A DNA stretch of 32,670 nucleotides from an uncultured Lachnospiraceae bacterium (lineage in GTDB: Bacteria > Bacillota > Clostridia > Lachnospirales > Lachnospiraceae), in the NCBI GenBank assembly GCA_947628705.1, contig CANRAZ010000025.1, positions 1 through 32,670 on the forward strand, in the 5' to 3' direction. A program made the translations under genes and the position numbers. This document shows, piece after piece, positions 22,662 through 32,431 of the stretch. A model generated the notes under the pieces. It was not told the DNA's origin. It saw nothing but the letters and a program-made list of their open reading frames with translations, and did no database searches. Numbering within the stretch: position 1 is the stretch's first letter; each line of letters starts with the position of its first letter.

Positions 22662-23394
22662 CGTCGTATCCTCCCTTCTTGTCCTCAATAATTTTACCGT
22701 TCAATACGCTGATGACGCGCTTCTGCATCACATCGACGATTTCACGGTTATGAGTGACTACAACGACCGTAGTACCCCTCTTATTGACTTCTTCAAGAAG
22801 ATTCATGATTTCCCATGAGTTTTGAGGATCAAGGTTTCCGGTAGGTTCGTCCGCAAGGAGAATCATCGGATTATTTACCAGCGCCCTTGCAAGCGCCACT
22901 CTCTGCTGCTCGCCGCCCGACATTTCCTTTGGAAAGCTTTTAAACTTCTGCGAGAGCCCCACCAAAGTAAGCATTTTGGAAACTTCCTTCGGTATCTTAT
23001 TCTTAGGCGCTTCAATTACCTCCTGTGCAAAAGCAACATTTTCATAGACATTCCTGTCAGGCAGCAGGCGATAATCCTGAAAAACGATCCCTATGCTTCT
23101 TCTGTATTTGCACACCTGTCTTTTTTTAAGTTTTGACAAATCCTTTCCTGCGACATAAATCTTGCCGGACGTCGGGTCTATTTCATTTTCAATAAGCCTG
23201 ATAAGAGTCGATTTGCCGGAACCGCTCGGGCCGACTATAAACACAAACTCGCCTTTATCTATTCTAAAGCTGACATCCTCCAAAGCATGGTTGTCAGAAA
23301 AACCGTCATAAGCTTTCGATACATGATCGAGAACAATAACAGGTGCCTCAGGCAGCACCTCCCTGCCTGTTTCCTCCTCGTGTCCTTTTGGCAT
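22654..23394 (-). CDS. ftsE: cell division ATP-binding protein FtsE
   Basis: 246 residues. Walker A GPSGSGKS is at 55-62, the signature is MSGGEQQRVALARAL, and Walker B is ILLADEPTGNLD with a late switch His in VVTHNREIVD. About 16 extra residues precede the usual FtsE start. ATG 23394 follows GGAGG by nine bases. FtsE powers FtsX during division and works with the two M23 hydrolases encoded downstream. Confidence 0.96.
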   Translation of the reverse strand: MPKGHEEETGREVLPEAPVIVLDHVSKAYDGFSDNHALEDVSFRIDKGEFVFIVGPSGSGKSTLIRLIENEIDPTSGKIYVAGKDLSKLKKRQVCKYRRSIGIVFQDYRLLPDRNVYENVAFAQEVIEAPKNKIPKEVSKMLTLVGLSQKFKSFPKEMSGGEQQRVALARALVNNPMILLADEPTGNLDPQNSWEIMNLLEEVNKRGTTVVVVTHNREIVDVMQKRVISVLNGKIIEDKKGGYDVG

Positions 23395-23445
23395 TATACC
23401 AAACCTCCGTTTAACATTTCTTATAGTTATAAAAACACGGACCGT

Positions 23446-24534
23446 TTAGTTATCAATACTCTCCATGTACTTCATGTATTTTACTACCATAAGCGCAATC
23501 TTAAACGTAATCGCATCATCAAACACGCGCAGGTCAAGATTGGTACTCTTTTGAATCTTATCAAGCCTGTACACAAGAGTGTTTCTGTGAATATAAAGCT
23601 GACGCGACGTCTCTGATACGTTCAAGCTGTTTTCAAAGAATTTATTTATGGTAACAATTGTTTCTTCATCGAAATCATCCGGAGATTTACCGTCAAAGAT
23701 TTCCTTTATAAACATTCTACACAAAGACATCGGAAGCTGATAAATAAGACGTCCGATCCCAAGATTGTTGTAGGCAATCACTCTTCTGTCTTCATAAAAG
23801 ATTTTGCCTACGTCAAGTGCCATTTTTGCTTCCTTATAGGATCTTGAAATATCTTTTATTTCATGGATTATTGTTCCGTAGGAAACGCGAACTCTGGACA
23901 TTGCTTCCGTGTTAAGCATGTCCAAAAGCATCTTTGCAGTGTTCATAAGATCATCATAGGTCTCGTTTTTTCTGAGCTCTTTTACAAGAATAATGTTTTT
24001 CTCATCCACAGCAGTAATGAAATCCTTAGTCTTTCCCGAAAAGAGGGAACGAACCGTTTCCAAAGCATTGCTGTCCTTTTCATTTTTTGTCTCGATAAGA
24101 TAAACCACCCTTCTCACATCCGTTTCGATATGGAGCTTTTTGGCACGGTTGTAAATGTCAACAAGAAGCAGATTATCTAAAAGCAGACTCTTAATAAAAT
24201 TGTCCTTGTCAAATCTCTCTTTGTATGCGACAAGAAGGCTCTGAATCTGGAAGGCAACCATTTTACCGACCATGTAGACATCGTCAGAATCTCCCTTGGC
24301 AAGCAAAATGTATTCAAGCTGATGATCATCGTAAACCTTAAAAAACTGAAATCCCTGAATAACCTGACTTTCAGCTTGGGACTCTGCAAAAGTGTATACC
24401 GAGTTCTCATAATTTTCAGGATTAGAAATTGTGGAGGCTAATGTCTTACCTTCTGTGTCCATGACACACAAATCGACCCTGGTAATCGACTTCATGCCGT
24501 CAACTGTGTTTTGCAAAATCTGGTTAGAAATCAT
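23446..24534 (-). CDS. PucR/CdaR-type transcriptional regulator
   Basis: 362 residues from ATG 24534, where ACGGAGG sits seven bases upstream; an earlier frame start at 24579 has none. The N-terminal half is a sensory region resembling sugar-diacid-type regulators. The C-terminus holds the PucR-family helix-turn-helix (NVSETSRQLYIHRNTLVYRL then DKIQKSTNLDLR). Members bind small molecules and activate nearby metabolic operons, but no target is evident here. It is 51 bases upstream of ftsE, so the division operon could lie in its transcript. Confidence 0.85.
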   Translation of the reverse strand: MISNQILQNTVDGMKSITRVDLCVMDTEGKTLASTISNPENYENSVYTFAESQAESQVIQGFQFFKVYDDHQLEYILLAKGDSDDVYMVGKMVAFQIQSLLVAYKERFDKDNFIKSLLLDNLLLVDIYNRAKKLHIETDVRRVVYLIETKNEKDSNALETVRSLFSGKTKDFITAVDEKNIILVKELRKNETYDDLMNTAKMLLDMLNTEAMSRVRVSYGTIIHEIKDISRSYKEAKMALDVGKIFYEDRRVIAYNNLGIGRLIYQLPMSLCRMFIKEIFDGKSPDDFDEETIVTINKFFENSLNVSETSRQLYIHRNTLVYRLDKIQKSTNLDLRVFDDAITFKIALMVVKYMKYMESIDN

Positions 24535-24569
24535 AAATACCTCCGTTTTCAATACCCATATTTGGTCAT

Positions 24570-24598
24570 ATTGTAACATTTTTGTAATTAAAAAACAA
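24570..24598 (-). promoter_or_regulatory. promoter of the PucR-type regulator
   Basis: TTGTTT (24598-24593) and TACAAT (24575-24570) on the minus strand, spaced by 17 bases, about 35 bases before the ribosome site. Confidence 0.6.
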
Positions 24599-24659
24599 GT
24601 GATTTCTATACAATATATAGTACAATGTTAATCATAAACCATACATAATCGGCAAATTA

Positions 24660-24690
24660 AAAAAGGACCTTCTTCCGAAGGTCCTTTAAA
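24660..24690 (-). terminator. terminator of the sugar ABC ATPase gene
   Basis: On the minus strand AAAGGACCTTC and GAAGGTCCTTT form an eleven-base stem with a four-base loop followed by a T-run. It is directly downstream of the ATPase stop. Confidence 0.9.
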
Positions 24691-24706
24691 AAAATCATTA
24701 TTCAGA

Positions 24707-25825
24707 TTAGTGAGTGATAATCTGCTCTGTTTCCTTATCGAAGATGTGCATCTTTGTAAGGTCAAGAGCAACCCTGATTGTATCGCCAGGTCTTGCTGTC
24801 GTTCTTGGGCTAACTCTTGCGGTAATGTCATGGTCGTCAACCGTGAAGTACAGGAATACTTCTGCACCGAGAAGCTCGTAAACCTTAACAGCCGCATCAA
24901 ATGAGCTTTCGCTTGATGTAGCAATGAAAGCTTCCTCATCCTTAACATCCTCAGGACGGATACCAAGAACAACTTCCTTATCCTCATAGCCGCCGTCAAT
25001 AAGCTTCTTAGCTCTTGCTTCAGGAATCTTAATGCTGATTTCGCTGTTTGTAAACTGAAGATAAACATCGCTGCCCTGTACATTAACCGTACAGTCGATG
25101 AAGTTCATCTGAGGCGATCCCATGAAGCCTGCAACGAAGAGATTGTTCGGTCTGTCATAGAGATGCTGAGGCGTGTCAACCTGCTGGATAACGCCGTCCT
25201 TCATAACGACGATTCTTGTTCCGAGCGTCATGGCCTCTGTCTGGTCATGCGTTACATAGATAATTGTTGTCTCAAGTCTCTGGTGAAGCTTGGAGATCTC
25301 TATACGCATCTGTACACGAAGCTTTGCATCGAGGTTTGAAAGCGGCTCGTCCATAAGGAATACCTTAGGGTTACGGACAATTGCACGGCCCATGGCAACA
25401 CGCTGTCTCTGACCACCGGAAAGAGCCTTCGGCTTACGGTCAAGGAGCGGCTCGATACCGAGGATCTTTGCTGCTTCGTTAACAAGCTTGTCAATCTGAT
25501 CCTTCGGAACTTTTCTAAGCTTAAGACCGAATGCCATGTTGTCTTTAACCGACATGTGAGGATAAAGAGCGTAGTTCTGGAAAACCATCGCAATATCTCT
25601 GTCCTTAGGTTCTACATCATTCATGAGCTTATCGCCTATGTAAAGTTCGCCGGAAGTGATTTCCTCAAGACCTGCAATCATACGAAGGGTCGTCGACTTA
25701 CCGCATCCGGACGGTCCAACGAAGATGATAAACTCCTTATCTTTGATATCAAGGTTGAATTCTTTAACAGCAACAAATCCGTTAGGATAGGTTTTGTTGA
25801 TGTTGAGTAACTTTAAACTAGCCAT
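24707..25825 (-). CDS. ugpC: sugar ABC transporter ATP-binding protein (MsmK/UgpC type)
   Basis: 372 residues. Walker A is [20 protein letters not shown], the signature is [19 protein letters not shown], Walker B is [12 protein letters not shown], and the switch His is in [10 protein letters not shown]. The last ~130 residues are the TOBE-type regulatory domain typical of CUT1 (oligosaccharide) transporters. No binding protein or permease genes are adjacent, and the gene has its own terminator. It is therefore probably an orphan ATPase shared by several sugar importers, as MsmK is in streptococci. The ATG has a TAGGAGG site. Confidence 0.92.
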   Translation of the reverse strand: MASLKLLNINKTYPNGFVAVKEFNLDIKDKEFIIFVGPSGCGKSTTLRMIAGLEEITSGELYIGDKLMNDVEPKDRDIAMVFQNYALYPHMSVKDNMAFGLKLRKVPKDQIDKLVNEAAKILGIEPLLDRKPKALSGGQRQRVAMGRAIVRNPKVFLMDEPLSNLDAKLRVQMRIEISKLHQRLETTIIYVTHDQTEAMTLGTRIVVMKDGVIQQVDTPQHLYDRPNNLFVAGFMGSPQMNFIDCTVNVQGSDVYLQFTNSEISIKIPEARAKKLIDGGYEDKEVVLGIRPEDVKDEEAFIATSSESSFDAAVKVYELLGAEVFLYFTVDDHDITARVSPRTTARPGDTIRVALDLTKMHIFDKETEQIITH

Positions 25826-26040
25826 TTTCTAAGCCTCCTAATTATTCTTCGATGCGTGAAAGCACGCTTACTGGTAAATATAATACATTAAAACTCAAAA
25901 AATAGCTATGTCCTAATTTCCTAAATCTTTTACAATAACTTTGTACATTTTGTATATTTAATTTTTAAATCAAGAAAAATCTGGCGTATTTTACAAATTT
26001 TTCACTAAAATACTGTATAAATTGCCTATTGCATCGCTTC
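25826..26040. other. AT-rich intergenic region with the ATPase promoter
   Basis: 215 bases between the ATPase gene (minus strand) and yitT (minus strand). The sequence is very AT-rich; TATTAT-like words occur about 50 bases before the ATPase start, but I cannot fix a -35 box with confidence. No gene or hairpin is supported. Confidence 0.4.
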
Positions 26041-27006
26041 CTACAGGCTCTCTTCAAATCCTTCTCCCAAAATTTCCTTAGCGGTAAGAATCACGACAAA
26101 GGATTTTCTGTCAAATTTTGAAACGGTCCTTATAAGGGTTCTGACCTGCCTGCCTCCGCAGGCGCACATCAACACGTCTTTTCCGGCTCCGCTGTAGGCT
26201 CCTGTCGCGTCCCAGACCGTCACGCCTCTTTTTATGCTTTCCAATATGCTTTTTGACATTTCCTCGCCTCTTTCAGTCACTATCATGACAAGCTTAGTGT
26301 AGGAAAAGCCGACAAGAAACGCATCGGAAACCGCAGTCATAACAAAAAGAGCCAGTATTGCATAAATGGATTTGTAAATGCCGAAAACAGACATTCCTAG
26401 CAGGACTATAACCGCATCAATAATGCCCAGCACAACCGGCTGAGTTACTCTTTTTAATTTTTTGGCGATAAGCGTCGATATTAAATCCGTGCCGCCGGTA
26501 CTAAGCCCCGAACGAAATATAAGTCCTATTCCCACTCCCGTAAGAGCGCCTCCTAAAAGAGCGGCCAGAAACATATCCTCCTTTTCCACGGCGGCGATGG
26601 GTATCACCGCCAGCATCAGGCTTAAAAATGCAGTGCCTCCGAGCGCATAGCAGAAAAACCTCCAGCCTTTTTCCTTTATTGCAAAAATCAAAATAGGGAT
26701 ATTAAGGATAAGGTTGAGAGCCGATACCGGAACATCGATTCCTGCATATTTGCATACGATACTGTTTATTGCTATCGAAAGGCCCGTTATTCCTCCGATT
26801 ACCATTTCGAGCGGCTCATATACCACATTGACGCCAATTGCCAGAAAGACGCACGCTGCCGCCAGCATCAGTATCCTGATAAAAATATCAAAGGCGGCCT
26901 TTCTCTCCCGCTTTCTCTGAAACCCTGCTTTAACTTCCCCCAAATCAACCATTTTTTTCAACCACTGCCACACCGTTTTGCATTTTACTTTCAGAACAAA
27001 CATCAT
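26041..27006 (-). CDS. YitT-family membrane protein
   Basis: 321 residues with five to six membrane segments (for example FIRILMLAAACVFLAIGVNV and the stretch near LFVMTAVSDAFLVGF) and a cytoplasmic C-terminal DUF2179 domain (VWDATGAYSGAGKDVLMCA). Members are common in Firmicutes; transport substrate is unknown. Glycine-rich loops (VIGGITGLSIAI and GLSTGGTDLISTL) are conserved landmarks. The first ATG at 27006 lacks a clear ribosome site, so the start may be further in, for instance ATG 26952. Confidence 0.88.
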   Translation of the reverse strand: MMFVLKVKCKTVWQWLKKMVDLGEVKAGFQRKRERKAAFDIFIRILMLAAACVFLAIGVNVVYEPLEMVIGGITGLSIAINSIVCKYAGIDVPVSALNLILNIPILIFAIKEKGWRFFCYALGGTAFLSLMLAVIPIAAVEKEDMFLAALLGGALTGVGIGLIFRSGLSTGGTDLISTLIAKKLKRVTQPVVLGIIDAVIVLLGMSVFGIYKSIYAILALFVMTAVSDAFLVGFSYTKLVMIVTERGEEMSKSILESIKRGVTVWDATGAYSGAGKDVLMCACGGRQVRTLIRTVSKFDRKSFVVILTAKEILGEGFEESL

Positions 27007-27143
27007 GGCAAAAGCGTTTCTGCCGCAACATGCGCCTGAAATATCAGTCTCGTCTTATCGCCTTAATTTTGCTCTGACAGGTTTTATTTTTTACATAAAA
27101 AGTTCAGACTATTCATTTGCACGGCGCTCACAGCACAAAAAAG

Positions 27144-27172
27144 TTGAAAATCAGATTTAAAGCGTATATACT
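27144..27172 (+). promoter_or_regulatory. promoter of the SDR gene
   Basis: TTGAAA (27144-27149) and TATACT (27167-27172) with exactly 17 bases between, about 30 bases before ATG 27203. TATAAT at 27181-27186 is a second possible -10 box with a weaker -35. Confidence 0.6.
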
Positions 27173-27202
27173 TTGTTTAATATAATGAAAAGAGGACCTT
27201 AT

Positions 27203-27928
27203 ATGAGCAGAGTTTTGATTACGGGCGCAAGCGGAGATATCGGCGCCGCCACAGCACGGAAATTTGCGAAAGAGGGACACAGTCTGGCGCTTTTCGGCTT
27301 TAAAAACTATGACAGTCTTATCCCGCTGTCAAAACAGCTTAGTACAGAATTCGGAGCAGACAGCTTCTGCTACAGGTGCAATGCCGCAGATGATTCAGAG
27401 GTCAAAGCCACGTTTAAAAAAGCTGAAAAACAGCTGGGCGGCATAGACGTGCTGATTAACTGCGCCGGCATCTCCTTTATCGGGCTGGATCAGAACATGA
27501 CCGGAGAGGAATGGGCTGAGCTTTGCAGCACAAACCTGTCTTCTGTAATGTACTTCTGCCGTTCCGCCATTCCCGAAATGGTCAACCGCAAGGCAGGAAA
27601 AATAATTAACATTTCCTCCATGTGGGGAACCTACGGCGCGTCCTGCGAAGCCGCCTATTCTGCTACCAAGGGAGGAATAAACGCCTACACAAAGGCGCTT
27701 GCAAAGGAGCTTGCGCCAAGCGGAATCTCAGTCAACGCTCTGGCTCTCGGCGCAATAGATACGAAAATGAATTCGCATTTGAGTTCTGATGAAAAGAAAG
27801 CCTTCTGCGAACAGATTCCCTTCGGAAGAATGGCGACTGTTACGGAAGCCGCCGACATGATTTACTGTTTGTTTTCAGCTCCCTCCTACCTCACAGGTCA
27901 GGTGATAGGTTTTGACGGAGGATACTGA
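27203..27928 (+). CDS. short-chain dehydrogenase/reductase (FabG-like)
   Basis: 241 residues from ATG 27203 (AGAGGA six bases upstream). Classical SDR layout: cofactor loop TGASGDIG at 7-14, NCAG at about 86-89, and the catalytic Ser139, Tyr152 and Lys156 in INISSMWG and YSATKGG. It ends SYLTGQVIGFDGGY, the usual SDR tail. It reduces or oxidises a carbonyl/alcohol pair with NAD(P)H; a FabG role is possible but no fatty-acid genes are near. It is a single-gene unit on the plus strand with its own promoter and terminator. Confidence 0.92.
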   Translation: MSRVLITGASGDIGAATARKFAKEGHSLALFGFKNYDSLIPLSKQLSTEFGADSFCYRCNAADDSEVKATFKKAEKQLGGIDVLINCAGISFIGLDQNMTGEEWAELCSTNLSSVMYFCRSAIPEMVNRKAGKIINISSMWGTYGASCEAAYSATKGGINAYTKALAKELAPSGISVNALALGAIDTKMNSHLSSDEKKAFCEQIPFGRMATVTEAADMIYCLFSAPSYLTGQVIGFDGGY

Positions 27929-28002
27929 TTCTGTTCACTCCGTGCATGAGGCATTTAAAATCGCATAAATCCGACATTGCCTTTTTCAGGCTTATTAAGA
28001 AA

Positions 28003-28048
28003 AAACCGTCTGGCAAAGAGTCATCAGGGCTCACATGCCAAACGGTTT
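28003..28048. terminator. bidirectional terminator between SDR and mannanase genes
   Basis: AAACCGTCTGGCA (28003-28015) pairs with TGCCAAACGGTTT (28036-28048) with one mismatch, around a loop of 20 bases. It is flanked by A and T runs on both sides, so it can serve both convergent genes. Confidence 0.85.
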
Positions 28049-28073
28049 ATTTTCGTTTAAAATTAAGCCTTGC

Positions 28074-29201
28074 TTACTTTTTCTCAAGCAAAGCGTCAAA
28101 GTCAGGCATCTCATTCATTGTAAGGACATAATCGTTTGTATATGTGCTTACAAGATGAGCAATTGAATTCACTTCTTCATTTTCAATATAATTGCTGTGC
28201 CATACAAGGAACCATAACCACTTAACGCCGTCTTCCTGAAGCGCGCTTATCTTTGGAAGCTTGCCGCACTCGTGAAGCGCTGCAGGTTTTCCTGAATCCG
28301 CCAGCCTTTCCGTAAGATTTTTGTACATTCCTCCGTAACCGCTGTCAGCCGCAGAATCGCCGTATGAATCCGCTCCGATAATATCCACGTACTCATCGCC
28401 CGGATACCATTCTGCCGAGCCTGTGGTTGCATTTCCGGTGTAGCCAAGAACCCAGATAAGGTTGTTAAGACCGTGGTAGTTGGTATAGCGGTCATACATA
28501 AGCCTCCACAGCTTAACAAACGTTTCGCCTCCTGCCTTGCCCCACCAGAACCATTTGCCGTCAAATTCATGGAAAGGCCTCCAAAGGACTACGACTCCTG
28601 CGTCCTGAAGCTGTTTGAGATATTCCGCGGCAACATCCATATCGGCTACTATCTGTTTGTACAAATCGCTTTCAGGGTCGTCAAGCGCTTCCGCAAGGCC
28701 TGCACAGGTATCCTGAGAGGAATTATAGCCGCCGTCGACATCTCCCGGAACTCCCATATGCCAGCATATGCTGATAAGGCAATTGAATTTATCCCATGTT
28801 ATCGAACGTCTCACAACGCCCTCATAATCTCCGTTAATAAAATCAAGGCCTCTTAATGCCGGAAGATCCTCCGCATACTCTTTAATAAATGTGAATTCCT
28901 CATTTGTAGTGTCCGAAACCTTTTCCTGCTGTCCCGAGATAATGTAATTTCCCTGAATCGAAAGCAGCCAGTTATAGGTTGCAATCGCCTTTTCGGAGGC
29001 ATTAGGATTAGACAGCTTGTTTGTCAAATCGACTTGATAATCACTCCACATATTTTCTTTGCCTGCGTCCTCTTTTCCCTGTCCCTTTGTCGGAGCTGCC
29101 GTCGGCGTGCCCCCTGTACTCTCATTTTTATCTCCGCAGCCCGTAAGCAGCGAAACAGACATTGCCGCCGTAAGCAATAAAGCTAAAATTCTTTTAAACA
29201 T
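28074..29201 (-). CDS. glycoside hydrolase family 26 (beta-mannanase) lipoprotein
   Basis: 375 residues. A lipoprotein signal ends SLLTGC (Cys22), followed by a Thr/Pro/Gly linker, so the enzyme is tethered outside the membrane. The GH26 acid/base Glu212 lies in LWRPFHEFDGKWFWWG and the nucleophile Glu311 in AALHECGKLP; both are present. GH26 enzymes cut beta-1,4-mannan backbones, here presumably plant glucomannan or galactomannan, which fits a gut or rumen habitat. No sugar-uptake genes are adjacent, though the orphan ATPase lies 2 kb away. ATG 29201 follows GAGGGAAAG. Confidence 0.9.
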   Translation of the reverse strand: MFKRILALLLTAAMSVSLLTGCGDKNESTGGTPTAAPTKGQGKEDAGKENMWSDYQVDLTNKLSNPNASEKAIATYNWLLSIQGNYIISGQQEKVSDTTNEEFTFIKEYAEDLPALRGLDFINGDYEGVVRRSITWDKFNCLISICWHMGVPGDVDGGYNSSQDTCAGLAEALDDPESDLYKQIVADMDVAAEYLKQLQDAGVVVLWRPFHEFDGKWFWWGKAGGETFVKLWRLMYDRYTNYHGLNNLIWVLGYTGNATTGSAEWYPGDEYVDIIGADSYGDSAADSGYGGMYKNLTERLADSGKPAALHECGKLPKISALQEDGVKWLWFLVWHSNYIENEEVNSIAHLVSTYTNDYVLTMNEMPDFDALLEKK

Positions 29202-29292
29202 CTTTCCCTCATTTCCGTACCGGATAGGTACAATCCGTTGCCGTGTTCATTCGGCACATCCGTAACATATGCGCTTTTAATGCGTACACTGC

Positions 29293-29326
29293 CAAAAACG
29301 GTCTGCGGCACATCCGCCACAGACCG
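29293..29326 (-). terminator. terminator downstream of clpB
   Basis: On the minus strand CGGTCTGTGGC and GCCGCAGACCG form an 11-base stem with loop GGATGT, followed by TTTTT. It is about 160 bases beyond the clpB stop. Confidence 0.85.
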
Positions 29327-29424
29327 CCATGTAGATTTTATCAAAAACATGTCTGAATGTCCATACCGTTTTATAATTATCCTGAACATAAATTTGCCTC
29401 GGGCATGTAATAAATCAGTTGAAT

Positions 29425-29469
29425 TACATACTGTTTAATTGCATGCCGTTTAACTGCATGCCGTTTAAT
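29425..29469. repeat. three tandem 15-base units
   Basis: Two almost identical units TGCATGCCGTTTAAC/T (29440-29454 and 29455-29469) are preceded by a diverged one (29425-29439). They lie just beyond the clpB stop codon. Confidence 0.7.
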
Positions 29470-29485
29470 TATAAAACGTATCCAA

Positions 29486-32074
29486 TCACCTTTTCGGCTC
29501 GCAGGTAAACTCTCTGCCGTTATAGTCAAGAAGCAGGGTGTCGCCTACATATACCTCGCCCGCGAGTATGCACTTTGCAGCGACAGTCTCAACCGTCTGC
29601 TGTATATAACGTTTAAGAGGTCTTGCGCCGAATATCGGGTCGTAACCGCCTTCAATTACCTGAGCTCTGGCGGCGTCGGTCATTTCGACGGTAATCTGCT
29701 TATCCTCAAGTCTTTCATTAAGCTCCTGCACGATAAGAGTCACAATGTCCGAAATATTGTCCCTTGTCAAAGGCTTAAAGAGTATTGTCTCATCAAGCCT
29801 GTTAAGGAATTCAGGTCTGAAATGAGCTCTGAGCTCCGCAATTACAGCGTTCTTGCACTCGTCGGTTATGTTTCCCTCACTGTCAATCCCCTCGAGCAGA
29901 TACTGGCTTCCGAGATTTGAAGTGAGAATGATTATCGTGTTTTTGAAATCGACCGTGCGTCCCTTAGAGTCGGTAATGCGTCCGTCATCAAGCACCTGAA
30001 GAAGCGTGTTAAAGACATCGGGGTGAGCCTTTTCTATTTCATCAAAAAGAATAACCGAATAAGGCTTCCTTCTTACCGCTTCGGTAAGCTGACCTCCCTC
30101 ATCGTAGCCGACATATCCCGGAGGCGCTCCGATAAGCCTTGCAACCGAATGCCTTTCCATGTACTCGCTCATATCAAGACGGACAATGTTGTTCTCGTCG
30201 TCAAACAGGTTTTTTGCAAGCGCTTTTGCAAGCTCTGTCTTTCCCACGCCTGTAGGACCGAGGAAAAGGAACGAGCCGACGGGCTTTGAAGGATCCTTGA
30301 TTCCTGCTTTGCTTCTTATTATCGCTTCCGAAACCTTGGTAACAGCTTCGTCCTGACCTATTACGCGTCCGTGGAGCTGGTCGGCAAGATTTAAAATTTT
30401 CTTTCTTTCGCTTTCGTTCAGCTTAGCGACAGGAATACCCGTCCATTTGGAAACGATTTTTGCGACCTCGTCTTCCGAAACGCTCTCATGGACAAGAGAC
30501 ATCTCCCTCTTTCTTACCGCCTCTTCTTCCTGCTGGATCTGAGCCTCTATGCCGGGCAGCCTGCCATATTGCAGCTCCGCCGCTTTGTTAAGATCATATT
30601 CCTGCTGTGCCTTCTGAATCTGCCTGTTGACGTCGTCACGCTCCTCACGCAGCTTAACAAGCCGGTCAACGGCGGACTTTTCATTGTCCCACTGAGCTTT
30701 TTTGACATCAAATTCACTCTTAAGCTCCGCAAGTTCTTTTTGTAAATCGGCAAGTCTGTCCTTGCTTAATGTATCCTCTTCCTTTTTGAGCGCAGCCTCC
30801 TCAATTTCAAGCTGCATTATTCTTCTTTGCAGTTCATCCATCTCGGCAGGCATTGAGTCAAGCTCGGTTTTGATAAGCGCACATGCCTCGTCTACAAGGT
30901 CAATCGCCTTATCCGGAAGGAAACGGTCGGTAATATACCTGTTTGAAAGGGTTGCCGCAGCGACAAGCGCCGCATCTGTGATTTTTACGCCGTGAAATAC
31001 CTCGTAGCGTTCCTTAAGACCACGAAGAATGGATATCGTGTCTTCGACCGTAGGCTCTTCGACCAGCACGGGCTGGAACCTTCTTTCAAGAGCGGCGTCT
31101 GTTTCAATATATTTTCTGTACTCATCAAGCGTTGTTGCGCCGATGCAGTGGAGTTCTCCTCTTGCAAGCATCGGCTTAAGCATGTTGCCTGCGTCCATTG
31201 CGCCGTCGGTTTTGCCCGCTCCGACAATAGTGTGGAGCTCGTCTATGAAAAGAACGATGTTTCCGTTGCTTTTCTTGACTTCATCGAGAACAGACTTAAG
31301 CCTCTCCTCAAACTCACCCCTGTATTTTGCGCCTGCAACAAGGGCGCCCATATCAAGCGAATAGAGCTGTTTGTTTTTAAGTCCTTCCGGCACATCTCCT
31401 CTTACAATACGCTGTGCAAGTCCCTCAACAACAGCCGTTTTGCCGACGCCGGGCTCTCCTATAAGCACCGGATTGTTTTTTGTCTTTCTTGAAAGTATTC
31501 TGATTACATGACGTATTTCTCCGTCACGGCCGATAACAGGGTCCAGCTTCTGGTCATTTGCCCTCTCCACCAGATTTATCGCATACTTGGAGAGTGTTTC
31601 ATAGGTTGCTTCCGGATTGTCGGTTTCAACTCTTTTAGTCCCCCTGACCTCGGAAAGAGCCCTTAAAAATCTGTCTCTGGTAAGTCCGTACTCAGAAAAA
31701 ATCTTTTTAAGCTCATTGTTTGGATTTGCAATAAGAGACAGGAATATATGTTCCACCGAAACATATTCGTCTCCCATTGCCTTTGCCTCGTCCTCGCTCA
31801 TAAGAAGGACCTTGTTAAGAGCCATTGAAACGCCAAGCTTATTTATCCCTGAAACCTTAGGCAGTCTTGAAAGCCCCTGTTCCGTTCTTTTCTTAAATTC
31901 CATCAGATTCATGTCCATTTTTTCTATAAGACGGACAATCAGGCTGTCATCGATGGTAAGGAACGCCATAAGCAGATGCTCCTGATCCATCTCCGGGGAA
32001 CCGTACTCATAAGCAAGTTTTTCACACTGCTGAATTGCCTCAATTGATTTTTGCGTAAATTTATTTATGTTCAT
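29486..32074 (-). CDS. clpB: ATP-dependent chaperone ClpB
   Basis: 862 residues from ATG 32074 (GGAGG seven bases upstream); an upstream frame start at 32104 has no site. Domains in order: Clp N-domain (1-140); first AAA+ ring with [18 protein letters not shown] and [10 protein letters not shown]; the long middle coiled coil (about 400-520) that separates ClpB from ClpC; and second AAA+ ring with [18 protein letters not shown] and IILTSNLGS. ClpB pulls aggregated proteins apart together with DnaK. The CIRCE operator at the promoter places it in the HrcA heat-shock regulon. Confidence 0.97.
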   Translation of the reverse strand: MNINKFTQKSIEAIQQCEKLAYEYGSPEMDQEHLLMAFLTIDDSLIVRLIEKMDMNLMEFKKRTEQGLSRLPKVSGINKLGVSMALNKVLLMSEDEAKAMGDEYVSVEHIFLSLIANPNNELKKIFSEYGLTRDRFLRALSEVRGTKRVETDNPEATYETLSKYAINLVERANDQKLDPVIGRDGEIRHVIRILSRKTKNNPVLIGEPGVGKTAVVEGLAQRIVRGDVPEGLKNKQLYSLDMGALVAGAKYRGEFEERLKSVLDEVKKSNGNIVLFIDELHTIVGAGKTDGAMDAGNMLKPMLARGELHCIGATTLDEYRKYIETDAALERRFQPVLVEEPTVEDTISILRGLKERYEVFHGVKITDAALVAAATLSNRYITDRFLPDKAIDLVDEACALIKTELDSMPAEMDELQRRIMQLEIEEAALKKEEDTLSKDRLADLQKELAELKSEFDVKKAQWDNEKSAVDRLVKLREERDDVNRQIQKAQQEYDLNKAAELQYGRLPGIEAQIQQEEEAVRKREMSLVHESVSEDEVAKIVSKWTGIPVAKLNESERKKILNLADQLHGRVIGQDEAVTKVSEAIIRSKAGIKDPSKPVGSFLFLGPTGVGKTELAKALAKNLFDDENNIVRLDMSEYMERHSVARLIGAPPGYVGYDEGGQLTEAVRRKPYSVILFDEIEKAHPDVFNTLLQVLDDGRITDSKGRTVDFKNTIIILTSNLGSQYLLEGIDSEGNITDECKNAVIAELRAHFRPEFLNRLDETILFKPLTRDNISDIVTLIVQELNERLEDKQITVEMTDAARAQVIEGGYDPIFGARPLKRYIQQTVETVAAKCILAGEVYVGDTLLLDYNGREFTCEPKR

Positions 32075-32122
32075 AGCTGCCTCCGTTCTGCGAAAATCCG
32101 CCATGTTTTTTGTTCTAGATGG

Positions 32123-32151
32123 AGTATAACACTACTTGTTAGCACTGTCAA
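32123..32151 (-). promoter_or_regulatory. clpB promoter
   Basis: TTGACA (32151-32146) and TATACT (32128-32123) on the minus strand, spaced by 17 bases; the -35 box lies inside the CIRCE operator. Confidence 0.85.
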
Positions 32152-32165
32152 GTGATGAGTGCTAA
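32139..32165. promoter_or_regulatory. CIRCE operator (HrcA binding site)
   Basis: TTAGCACTG, nine bases, GAGTGCTAA: the known HrcA site TTAGCACTC-N9-GAGTGCTAA with one mismatch in the left arm. It overlaps the -35 box of the clpB promoter, so HrcA would block polymerase at normal temperature. Confidence 0.92.
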
Positions 32166-32335
32166 TTTATTGATAAAAATTTTATTTGTCACCTGTTTTG
32201 TTCTTAATTAATGTCTATTATAATAAAATTAAATTTGCGAAATTAAATATTTGTCATCCAAATCTTAAAAATGTTCGCTTTTTTGACTGCCGCTCCTTCC
32301 ATGCTGCCGCTTCAGATAAACCTCCCTCATAAAAT
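32166..32335. other. intergenic AT-rich region upstream of clpB
   Basis: Apart from the CIRCE site and promoter at its left edge and the hairpin at its right edge, I see no gene or structure in this AT-rich stretch. Confidence 0.5.
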
Positions 32336-32364
32336 AAGCGGCTCCGAAAAATCCGAAGCCGCTT
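32336..32364. terminator. hairpin downstream of the surface-protein gene
   Basis: AAGCGGCT and AGCCGCTT form an eight-base stem with a loop of about 13 bases. T-rich sequence follows on both strands, stronger on the plus strand. It lies about 70 bases beyond the stop of the surface-protein gene. Confidence 0.7.
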
Positions 32365-32431
32365 AATATCTTTTGTTTTTACTTTAATTCTTTATGCTCT
32401 AAAGCATTTTCGCCTCTGCTGCCATAAGCTC

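Larger units (their letters stand above)
29202..29485. other. intergenic region between clpB and mannanase genes
   Basis: 284 bases without a supported gene. It contains the clpB terminator (29293-29326) and a short tandem repeat (29425-29469). I could not locate a convincing promoter for the mannanase gene in the remainder. Confidence 0.6.
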
